Source: a virus. From it: a stretch of DNA of 45,104 nt. The notes below the pieces were generated by a model that worked only from the letters and a program-made list of their open reading frames with translations, was not told where the DNA came from and ran no database searches. The DNA is taken from IMG/VR virus record IMGVR_UViG_3300031227_000099, positions 1 through 45,104 of that record, one strand, 5' to 3'. This document shows, one piece after another, positions 17,252 through 24,490 of this stretch (its first letter is position 1; every line of letters starts with the position of its first letter). The position numbers were made by a program, and so were the translations under genes.

Positions 17252-17677
17252 ATGAACGCAAAAAAAACCAAGAAGGTCAGGCCAAGAAGAGTTTGCCCAA
17301 TCCACCATCGCCGCCTAGTCAAGCCAAAAGAAAAGCATGAATTCGAGCATTGGGATTGCCCTGTAGATGGCTGCAAAATGTCTTGTGGTCCGGGAAAAAC
17401 AAGTCGTGCAACCGACAGACCTACGCGAAAGATGAGGAATCTGGCGCACAGAAAATTTGATGTTCTTTGGAAATTTCCACTGGAAACAAAAATTCACTTC
17501 GGCCATGCTGGATACGGATTGATGAGGGAATATCAGCGCCGGGTGCTAGCGTACAGATGGGCGAGCCGAGTGATGATGCTTCCCTTTGAAAACACACACA
17601 TCGGCATGTTCTCGGCAGATCAATGCCTTGAACTTGTCAGCCACGTTGAAAACCTTTTAGATGGAGTAGAAAAATGA
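17252..17677 (+). CDS. DUF3268-like zinc-finger protein
   Basis: A 141-residue basic protein; AGGA at 17241-17244 precedes the ATG. The N-terminus holds CPIHH and CPVDGCKMSC, a likely zinc site. The C-terminal half has the pattern of phage zinc-finger DUF3268 proteins: a basic stretch, then RNLAHRKFDVLW, a helical region with YRW, and HIGMFSADQCLELV near the end. The biochemical role of this family is not established. It is co-directional with the helicase, 85 bases away. Confidence 0.65.
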   Translation: MNAKKTKKVRPRRVCPIHHRRLVKPKEKHEFEHWDCPVDGCKMSCGPGKTSRATDRPTRKMRNLAHRKFDVLWKFPLETKIHFGHAGYGLMREYQRRVLAYRWASRVMMLPFENTHIGMFSADQCLELVSHVENLLDGVEK

Positions 17678-17784
17678 GCGACGAACCCACATAACGGAGC
17701 ACTTACATCAATCTACCCCACCCACTTCAAGCCCCTCGACCCCGCCCCTCCAACAAACAAACAATAAACAGAAAGAGCAGCATC

Positions 17785-18813
17785 ATGTGGACATGGAAAG
17801 AAATTCAGACTTGGAAAGTCGAAGTCTCGAAAGTCTTTGGCGTCAAATTTAAGACGTACACGAACGGAAACGGTATGTCGGTCAGAGTGGCGACGACCGC
17901 GACTGTCAGTCTGTCTGCCAGCATCGGCGACAGGTCCAGCATCGGCTACAGTTCCAGCATCGGCTACAGTTCCAGCATCGGCGACAGGTCCAGCATCGGC
18001 GACAGGACCAGCATCGGCTCAGGGACCAGCATCGGCGACAGGACCAGCATCGGCTCAGGGTCCAGCATCGGCGACAGGACCAGCATCGGCTCAGGGGCCA
18101 GCATCGGCTACGAGGCCAGCATCGGCGACAGGGCCAGCATCAGCTCAGGGGCCAGCATCGGCGACAGGGCCAGCATCGGCTCAGGGGCCAGCATCGGCTA
18201 CAGGTCCAGCATCGGCTCAGGGTCCAGCATCGGCGACAGGACCAGCATCGACTCAGGGGCCAGCATCGGCTACAGGTCCAGCATCGGCGACAGGACCAGC
18301 ATCGGCTCAGGGACCAGCATCGGCTCAGGGGCCAGCATCGGCTACAGGTCCAGCATCGGCGACAGGACCAGCATCAGCGACAGGACCAGCATCGGCTCAG
18401 GGGCCAGCATCGGCGACAGGACCAGCATCGGCTACAGGACCAGCATCGGCGACAGGGCCAGCATCGGCTACGAGGCCAGCATCGGCTACGAGGCCAGCAT
18501 CGGCTGCGAGGCCAGCATCGGCGACAGGTCCAGCATCGGCGACAGGACCAGCATCGACAAATATGATTGGTGGATTACCACAGGGCCACAAGGCTCACGA
18601 CACGCTCCCCTGACAGCCGTGTGGTCGGCAGAACACGGCCTGCGGTGGTGGGTTGGATGCCAAGAGGGTATCAGCACCGACGATCTACGCAAGCGTGTCA
18701 AAAGCGACCATAAGGGCGAGCACTTCGACGACTACATGCACGTAATTCAGATGGTTGAGACGCACCCCGGATTGCTGCGGGCGAAGGAAGCAGGGGAGGT
18801 GGGGGATGAGTGA
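17785..18813 (+). CDS. Left-handed beta-helix hexapeptide-repeat protein (36 repeats)
   Basis: A 342-residue protein. Residues 1-44 form an N-terminal cap (MWTWKEIQTWKVEV...). Residues 45-260 are 36 uninterrupted hexapeptides of the form [AST]-S-I-G-x-x, exactly the isoleucine-glycine pattern of left-handed parallel beta-helix proteins, predicting about 12 coils. The variable pair is mostly DR, SG, YR, YS or YE. A C-terminal ~80-residue domain follows (WWITTGPQGSRHAPLTAVW..., WWVGCQEG). Unlike hexapeptide acyltransferases there is no inserted loop or catalytic His, so a structural or ligand-binding rod is more likely than an enzyme. The surrounding composition is GC-richer, without CTAG from about 17550 to 19413, suggesting acquisition. 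The function is unknown. Confidence 0.82.
   Translation: MWTWKEIQTWKVEVSKVFGVKFKTYTNGNGMSVRVATTATVSLSASIGDRSSIGYSSSIGYSSSIGDRSSIGDRTSIGSGTSIGDRTSIGSGSSIGDRTSIGSGASIGYEASIGDRASISSGASIGDRASIGSGASIGYRSSIGSGSSIGDRTSIDSGASIGYRSSIGDRTSIGSGTSIGSGASIGYRSSIGDRTSISDRTSIGSGASIGDRTSIGYRTSIGDRASIGYEASIGYEASIGCEASIGDRSSIGDRTSIDKYDWWITTGPQGSRHAPLTAVWSAEHGLRWWVGCQEGISTDDLRKRVKSDHKGEHFDDYMHVIQMVETHPGLLRAKEAGEVGDE
17917..18564 (+). repeat. Tandem array of 36 degenerate 18-bp units
   Basis: Thirty-six contiguous 18-base units with core CCAGCATCGGC, no indels and variation concentrated in the last two codons and the first base. The units fall into a few types (GACAGG, TCAGGG, TACAGG, TACGAG, TACAGT) that recur in mixed order, as expected from unequal recombination between units. 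The array lies entirely within the hexapeptide-repeat gene. Confidence 0.97.
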
Positions 18814-18988
18814 GCCATACCGACAGCTATCGCCAAAAGATTTTGACGATCTTTATGTTCTTCGCCAACAAATGCCAGACGTACCTGTTCGAGACTTCGC
18901 AGAGGAAGTGTACCGAGATTTCAACGGATACGACTTAAAGCAAATCCGAGAAGCATTACGAAAAATAGACAAGGGACATGAAGTATGA
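18806..18988 (+). CDS. 60-residue protein of unknown function
   Basis: The ATG at 18806 overlaps the end of the hexapeptide gene by 8 bases and is preceded by GGGGAGGTGGGGG. The protein is acidic and helical (SPKDFDDLYVLRQQMPDVPVRDFAEEVYRDFNGYD, broken here only for description) with no cysteines or membrane segment. Its stop overlaps the start of the PAPS-reductase-like gene (ATGA), so the three genes are translationally coupled and were probably acquired as a unit. No family is recognised. Confidence 0.65.
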   Translation: MSEPYRQLSPKDFDDLYVLRQQMPDVPVRDFAEEVYRDFNGYDLKQIREALRKIDKGHEV

Positions 18989-19824
18989 AACACATTGTGG
19001 GATTTAGCGGCGGTATTGATAGTCAGGCATGTGCCCGATGGGTGCTTAATCGTTACCCCAAAGAAGACGTCGTGCTGTTGAACAGCGACGCCGGGGGGAA
19101 TGAGCATCCCCTGACGAGTGAATTCATCGACTGGTACAGCTGCCACATTCATCCAGTCATTGTCGTGCAAGCAACGGTCGCAGACATGGCGGGCACAGCA
19201 AAGGGGAAAATCGCCGAGCTTGGCTTATCCCCTGATGACATTCTCACGTTTGACCTCATGACAATCCTCAAGGGCCGTTGGCCGTCGCCAAAAAGACAAT
19301 TTTGCACGGAACACTTGAAGCTAAGGCCAGCGCTTAGATGGATGGAGTTGGCATTTCCTGCCGGAGATTATTGCCGCTATGCGGGCGTGCGAAATGATGA
19401 AAGCCGTCGGCGTGCTAGCCGCAAGGCCGTGGAATGGGATGATTTTTTCGACTGCGATCTGTTCCATCCAATCATCGATTGGACCAAGCAAATGTGCTTT
19501 GACTATGTCAAGGCCCACGACGGGAAGATCAATGAGCTTTACACGCTTGGATTTAATCGCGTTGGGTGTGCGCCTTGCATCAATTCCAACAAAGCCGATA
19601 TCTTGGCTTGGGCGACGAGGTTTCCTGAAATGATCGACAAAGTCAGAGCATGGGAGAAAACCACCGGCCGCACTTTTTATGCACCTATGGTGCCACGCAA
19701 AAAGATCAACTGGATCGACGAGGTTGTCGAGTGGTCGAAAACCACGCGGGGCGGCAAGCAATATGGGCTTCATGTTTTACATGAGCCAGATTCATGCGAA
19801 TCAAAATTCGGACTTTGTGAGTAA
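18985..19824 (+). CDS. PAPS reductase/ATP-pyrophosphatase (PP-loop) family enzyme
   Basis: A 279-residue protein. The N-terminal PP-loop SGGIDS (residues 8-13) is the signature of the adenine-nucleotide alpha-hydrolase superfamily. YAGVRNDESRRR in the middle and a late GFNRVGCAPCINSNK segment with paired cysteines match phage-encoded phosphoadenylylsulfate-reductase-like proteins and their DndC relatives. Family enzymes adenylate a substrate or transfer sulphur; in phages the physiological substrate is unknown. It is coupled to the 60-residue gene upstream. No DndD or DndE homologue is present, so DNA phosphorothioation is not supported. Confidence 0.83.
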   Translation: MKHIVGFSGGIDSQACARWVLNRYPKEDVVLLNSDAGGNEHPLTSEFIDWYSCHIHPVIVVQATVADMAGTAKGKIAELGLSPDDILTFDLMTILKGRWPSPKRQFCTEHLKLRPALRWMELAFPAGDYCRYAGVRNDESRRRASRKAVEWDDFFDCDLFHPIIDWTKQMCFDYVKAHDGKINELYTLGFNRVGCAPCINSNKADILAWATRFPEMIDKVRAWEKTTGRTFYAPMVPRKKINWIDEVVEWSKTTRGGKQYGLHVLHEPDSCESKFGLCE

Positions 19825-19882
19825 CTGAGAAACGTAAAGAGGCGGCTGGTATAAATTTAGCGAGATTGAAAAGGTTAGCTGA

Positions 19883-20230
19883 ATGAAAAAAGTCGAACAC
19901 AAGCTGCAATCTCAAATCATGCTGGAATTCGGGAATCTTTCTTGGATCAGAATATGGAGAGCAAATACTGGCGTTGCTGTTGGCGGAGATGGTAGGGTTG
20001 TTCGGTTTGGCCTTCTTGGGCAGGCGGATATATCTGGTATCATTTCACCCCACGGCAGGCGTCTGGAAATCGAAGTAAAAACACCGACCGGCAGACAGTC
20101 GAAGCCACAGAGAGCATTTCAAGCCACCATTGAAAGGCTTGGGGGGCTGTATATTTTAGCTAGATCGCTTGATGACGTACATGATGCCTTTGAAAGAGAA
20201 GGTTATTATGACGAAATTCAGCGAGATTGA
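19883..20230 (+). CDS. VRR-NUC domain nuclease
   Basis: A 115-residue single-domain protein. Glu5 near the N-terminus, GQADISGII (Asp49), LEIEVKTPTG (Glu64-x-Lys66) and QRAFQ (Gln76 region) follow the VRR-NUC motif order for a PD-(D/E)XK-type endonuclease. Stand-alone versions occur widely in phages and may resolve branched DNA or act during packaging. Its 3' end overlaps the PrimPol gene by 23 bases, so the two are coupled. Confidence 0.88.
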   Translation: MKKVEHKLQSQIMLEFGNLSWIRIWRANTGVAVGGDGRVVRFGLLGQADISGIISPHGRRLEIEVKTPTGRQSKPQRAFQATIERLGGLYILARSLDDVHDAFEREGYYDEIQRD

Positions 20231-22856
20231 ATATCAAAACGAAAGATTGGGCAATATGACGCCAGAACAGCAAGACGATTTAAGAGTTGAATCGCTCAAG
20301 GGTCACGCTCGCGGGTGGAGCTACACGCCAGTAAAGGGAAAACGAGCATATATCTATGGATGGCAATCAGCCAAAAGGGAGACGATTGGCGAAATAGAAC
20401 AGTGGGCAAGCGAAGGAAATCTTGGAATCAGAACAGGGAGCAGCGAACTTCTTGTTCTAGATATTGATTCGGATTCCGGGCTTAATCCAGAAATGTACCC
20501 GCCAACTTCCACAGTAGAGACAGGCGGCGGTGGGTTCCATCTTTACTATACCGCGCCGCCGTTCCCTGCTGGGAACTCACACAAGGCCATGGGTCTGCCA
20601 GATCATGTCCACATCAGGGGCATTGGCGGCTATGTAGTAGCTGCAGGCAGCATTCATCCCGAAACAGGCAATCTGTACCGTTGGGCAGAGGGGAAGTCGC
20701 CAGACGAGCTTGAGCCAGCGCCGTTCCCTGTTGCAGAGCTTGTCACCAATGAAGATTTTCTGGAAAGAATCAAAGTCTGGGAAGAGTATCACGGGCGGTC
20801 CAACTGCTCGCTGGATATTACTGCTTGCGAAGTTGGCTTGACCACCAATCAAACGCGGGAGCATTTACGATGCTTTGGACTTGATTTACCCAAAAGCGAC
20901 ATCGCAAAGCCAGCAGCCAGAAGGACTCCGCCCACATACGGTCGGCTTGCCATGGCAGGGGAATGCCATGCTGTCGCAAACTGCGAGCCGGGAAACAGAA
21001 ACAATCAGCTAAACACATCAGCGTTTAACCTTGGCCAGCTTGTAGGTTCGATGGTTCTAGATCGAATGGATGTCGAATCTAACTTGAAAGCTTCAGCTGA
21101 AGAGGCAGGCATGAGGGGCGTTGAAATCTACAGGACAATTAAATCCGGCATAGACGCTGGAATTAAAAGCCCAAGAAAGATACCCGAAAAATCACTTCAA
21201 AAATCACAAAACGAAGCGATGGCTGCAGCCAATATGAATGGTGAAATGGAAGAGTCCGGCGACACAGGGGCTGGCACAAAAGCCAAAAAGCCAAAAAGCA
21301 AACCCACCACATCCATACCCATGGTCCCTACACCATCAAAAGCAGGCAAGGATGTAGTGCTTGTGCCGGGGTCACACATTGATGACATGGGCGTAATGCA
21401 CGCGGTCGGTACAAATGATTTCTCTGGTGAAGTGCTAGCTAGCTTTCCCGAAGGCTTGATGGTTCGAAAGGCTACTATTCCGGGTCAGCTTATTGGCGAA
21501 GCTGGCAAGAAAAGATTCGAGCCTGTTGGCGCGAATAACGTCAGGCTTTTGATTGACGAACATTCAGAGCTTGCAAAATGGGCAATCATCAAGACGGGAG
21601 ATCACAAGGGCGAGCCAATAAGGATGTTCGTTCACTCGTCGCGCGACCACGGCGAGCTAGTGCTTGCTGGTGCTTCACAAAGCCCATTGGTTTCCCAAAT
21701 GGAATTCATGGCAAACTACCCATTCTTCAGGCCCGATTGGGAAATCTCGTCGCCCGGATGGAATGGGGGGAGCTACTACTACGACCAGCCGAACGATCTT
21801 GAAGATATTGAACTGGAGCATGACAGGGATGTCATAACCACTGTTCTTGAAGATTTGCTTATCGACTTCCCATTCAAAACAGAATCAGACAGGCAGAACT
21901 TCATCGGGCTTCTATTCACGCCGCTAATCAGGCCAGCGATAAAATCCAATTGCCCGCTGCATCTAATCTTGTCCCCACTGGAACGCACAGGCAAGAGCCT
22001 TCTAGCTGAATCGGTGCTTGGAATTATTGTCGCGGGTAACAAAACGCCCGGCATGTTGCTTCCAGAGCATGAAGAGGAAAGAGACAAGCGAGTAACCGCC
22101 ATGCTCATGCAAGGCAAAACGATTATGCACTTAGATAATCTCAAAGAGTTTCTAGATTCTGCGTGCATCGCGTCTCTGCTCACTGCGACAACATATCAGG
22201 GTCGCCTTCTTGGAAAATCGCAGCTGCTTGAGCTTGCAAATAACACAACCATCGTCGCAACGGGTAATAATGTCCGGGCCACAGGGGAAATCGCGAAAAG
22301 AACAATACCAATCTGCTTACAGCCAAACACTTCAAGCCCAGAAACAAGACAAGACTTCGTGCATCCCGACCTGACTGATTACCTTGTCAAAAATAGAAAA
22401 CTGATCCTTGGATGTCTGCTTGGCGCTGTTGTGAATTGGGTAATCGCAGACAAACCAAAGCACAACAAAAGGCTAGGCGGTTTCGATACATGGTCCGAGA
22501 CTGTTGGCGGCATTATGGACATGCTCGGCCTAACAGAATGGCGAAAAAACGAACAGCAGTGGCGCCGTGACTCTGATCCGCTTGGCGAAGATTTGCTTGT
22601 GCTAGCTTCTGTCTGGTGGGAGCTTCACGGCCAAGCGCAGATTAAATCTGATACGGTCATGGGCATGGCTGAGGCGAACGGCGTGTTTGGCCACATCTTT
22701 ACAAGGCCATCAGAACGGGCAAAGCAGATAGCGCTTGGACGATTCTTGACATCCCAAGAAAATAAGCCAGTGGGCCGCTGGATAATTCGCAGGGCTGGCA
22801 CTGGCTCAAATCGTTGGTATTACTTGGAAGTTTCTAGGTTCGCAGAAGCAGAATAA
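20208..22856 (+). CDS. Primase-polymerase (AEP) fused to a P-loop helicase/ATPase
   Basis: An 882-residue protein; the start is the ATG at 20208, following AGAAGG. Residues about 10-190 form a bifunctional primase/polymerase domain: LVLDIDSDSG with Asp85/Asp87, GGGGFHLYYT with the catalytic-site His, and IRGIGGYVVAAGS, the usual third block. A linker rich in Lys, Pro and Thr follows near 360-385. The C-terminal half contains a P-loop (ERTGKS, 592-597), an acidic HLDN strand and VATGNNV, resembling DUF5906/VirE-like phage ATPases. This is probably the replication initiator: it primes, perhaps extends, and unwinds. It is the only polymerase-type enzyme seen in the genome. Confidence 0.87.
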   Translation: MTKFSEIEYQNERLGNMTPEQQDDLRVESLKGHARGWSYTPVKGKRAYIYGWQSAKRETIGEIEQWASEGNLGIRTGSSELLVLDIDSDSGLNPEMYPPTSTVETGGGGFHLYYTAPPFPAGNSHKAMGLPDHVHIRGIGGYVVAAGSIHPETGNLYRWAEGKSPDELEPAPFPVAELVTNEDFLERIKVWEEYHGRSNCSLDITACEVGLTTNQTREHLRCFGLDLPKSDIAKPAARRTPPTYGRLAMAGECHAVANCEPGNRNNQLNTSAFNLGQLVGSMVLDRMDVESNLKASAEEAGMRGVEIYRTIKSGIDAGIKSPRKIPEKSLQKSQNEAMAAANMNGEMEESGDTGAGTKAKKPKSKPTTSIPMVPTPSKAGKDVVLVPGSHIDDMGVMHAVGTNDFSGEVLASFPEGLMVRKATIPGQLIGEAGKKRFEPVGANNVRLLIDEHSELAKWAIIKTGDHKGEPIRMFVHSSRDHGELVLAGASQSPLVSQMEFMANYPFFRPDWEISSPGWNGGSYYYDQPNDLEDIELEHDRDVITTVLEDLLIDFPFKTESDRQNFIGLLFTPLIRPAIKSNCPLHLILSPLERTGKSLLAESVLGIIVAGNKTPGMLLPEHEEERDKRVTAMLMQGKTIMHLDNLKEFLDSACIASLLTATTYQGRLLGKSQLLELANNTTIVATGNNVRATGEIAKRTIPICLQPNTSSPETRQDFVHPDLTDYLVKNRKLILGCLLGAVVNWVIADKPKHNKRLGGFDTWSETVGGIMDMLGLTEWRKNEQQWRRDSDPLGEDLLVLASVWWELHGQAQIKSDTVMGMAEANGVFGHIFTRPSERAKQIALGRFLTSQENKPVGRWIIRRAGTGSNRWYYLEVSRFAEAE

Positions 22857-22877
22857 TTTTTCTCTCAACTCGTCTTG

Positions 22878-23630
22878 TTACGCATTGGGGTCGAATCGCC
22901 CGGCGTCAACTTCTCGCCTGAGTATTCTATTTACTGTTTGCGAATACCACTTGGCTTTTCTCGGAGCAACACCCATTGTCTCAAGCTTCTGGGCGATTTT
23001 GTAGGTGCTTTTAATTCCCTGCTTCCACTGGGCGATCATCAGCCCTATATTTTCCTGCTCTCTCAAGTCCTCGACAATTTTCGAATCGTCGTATGGGTCG
23101 CGTCGCCAGCCATACGGTGGCACTGCAGACATTCTCTTGCCGCTGGCTTGCTGTGCGATCATTGCGCCACTGGTGCGTTCGCTGATCTGTTCCCTCTCCA
23201 TGCTCGCCATCGCCGCGATGATCGTGAAGAAGAACCTGCCCATTGCTGTTGTCGTGTCTATCTGTTCGTGCAGGCTGGCGATGTTCGCGCCAGCCTGGTT
23301 CAGCTTGTCCACGTACGCGATGGCGTCTTTGGTGCATCTCGCGAAACGTGACAGGCTGTAAACCACCAGCACGGCCTTCTCGCTGCAAGCTAAATCGACC
23401 GCCGACTGGAACCCCGGCCTGTTGGCTGCATTGGCTCCAGATATCGCCTCATCGAATTGCTCGCCTATTACTTCTAGCTGGTGCATCGCACACCATTGGT
23501 GGCAATACTGTAGCTGCGTTTGAATGCTGGCGCATTGCTCTGCCCCTCGCCTTGGCGAGAAACGCGCATAAATCACCGCCCTTGTAGGCGGCGCTGTTCG
23601 GGTTAATTTGTTCTTGTTGGCTTGCGTCAT
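22878..23630 (-). CDS. Serine recombinase (resolvase/invertase type)
   Basis: A 250-residue protein; AAGGA lies 9 bases before its ATG. The catalytic domain starts YARFS with nucleophile Ser25. SLSRFAR and the MEREQISERT helix follow at the usual spacing. The C-terminal ~70 residues look like a helix-turn-helix (TYKIAQKLETMG, then WYSQTVNRILRRE). It is shorter than large serine integrases and lacks their zinc-ribbon and coiled-coil parts, so it resembles resolvases, invertases and IS607-like enzymes. It may resolve genome multimers or integrate the phage. It converges on the PrimPol gene with only 21 bases between stops. Confidence 0.88.
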   Translation of the reverse strand: MTQANKNKLTRTAPPTRAVIYARFSPRRGAEQCASIQTQLQYCHQWCAMHQLEVIGEQFDEAISGANAANRPGFQSAVDLACSEKAVLVVYSLSRFARCTKDAIAYVDKLNQAGANIASLHEQIDTTTAMGRFFFTIIAAMASMEREQISERTSGAMIAQQASGKRMSAVPPYGWRRDPYDDSKIVEDLREQENIGLMIAQWKQGIKSTYKIAQKLETMGVAPRKAKWYSQTVNRILRREVDAGRFDPNA

Positions 23631-23635
23631 CTAGA

Positions 23636-24490
23636 TCAATCCTTATTCATGTTGAATTTGCTGGCGATTTTCCCGATAAACTCTTCTGCAGTTGCCATGG
23701 ATTTAACATCCCTGTCAATAACAATATCGAAACCCTTTTTGTCTGCTTCGGGAATGCTCGAAGGCGTGCCGAAACCAGTATGGACTGTTCCCGGCACTAC
23801 GCGCGATCTTGCCATTAGTAAAAACGCCCGGCGAAAGGCTGGGCTGCAGCACATCATCGCCATGAGCGCCGTGTCAGACGGCACGCCCGCAGCCTTGACT
23901 ACTACAGTTTGCACCAACATATGCACTTCCCCTGATATAGCTTTGGAAGTGTCTAGAATCTTAACTTCCACGCCATAGCCCAATTCTTCGAATTGATCGG
24001 CAAGAAGAATCGCACAGGCTCCGCGCGGTTTAAGATTGTGGCTTTCTTCGAAAGCGCTGATGGCAGTATTAATGGCGATGGAAATGACAGGCTTAGGGCC
24101 GCGCTCTTTTACGTTTCGCGACCAACCGAATGGGTCGCGCCTTGCCCAAGCGCCTGTATCTAGATCGTCGCCATGGTCCTGGTTTCGCATGATATGGCGC
24201 ACAGGCTTGACGTTTTGCATAACGCCATCCAGTTGGTTTCGCATGGATTCAATTTCGCCCAAGTTGGCCTCTGGTGGATTGTGAACCATGTCGCGCAGTT
24301 GGCTTTGCGTCTTGCAATCCCAAAAATCATCTTTGCCTGCATATTCCTCTGTCACACGGATTAGTAGCTGCTTATTCTTTTCGTTCACAGCATTGTCATG
24401 CATGGCCATAGCCATGCATTCCTCTACACTGCCCCATTCAATCCTATGCACACCGTCTTTGTCTCTCTGGATTGGTTGAAGGTATTCCAT
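23636..24490 (-). CDS. Partner of the AAA+ ATPase; possibly a degenerate VWA-like protein
   Basis: A 284-residue protein coupled to the AAA+ gene upstream (TAATG overlap). The N-terminal ~100 residues are helical and charged. From about residue 130 a beta-strand (KPVISIAINT), a helix with a Lys-Pro-Arg-Gly turn, and a second strand (GYGVEVKIL) look like the beginning of a von Willebrand A fold, but the DxSxS metal site is absent. A later GFDIVIDRDV strand fits the same fold. MoxR-type ATPases are normally encoded next to VWA proteins, which motivates this reading. It may correspond to DUF7192. The fold call is inference; the pairing is seen directly. Confidence 0.55.
   Translation of the reverse strand: MEYLQPIQRDKDGVHRIEWGSVEECMAMAMHDNAVNEKNKQLLIRVTEEYAGKDDFWDCKTQSQLRDMVHNPPEANLGEIESMRNQLDGVMQNVKPVRHIMRNQDHGDDLDTGAWARRDPFGWSRNVKERGPKPVISIAINTAISAFEESHNLKPRGACAILLADQFEELGYGVEVKILDTSKAISGEVHMLVQTVVVKAAGVPSDTALMAMMCCSPAFRRAFLLMARSRVVPGTVHTGFGTPSSIPEADKKGFDIVIDRDVKSMATAEEFIGKIASKFNMNKD

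Noticed and set aside
17917-18564. CRISPR-like array
   Set aside because: The 18-bp units are contiguous, with no unique spacers, and are fully coding in register with a hexapeptide pattern.
18985-19824. DndC-type phosphorothioation system
   Set aside because: Only a PP-loop enzyme is present; no DndB, DndD, DndE or cysteine desulfurase genes are in the window.
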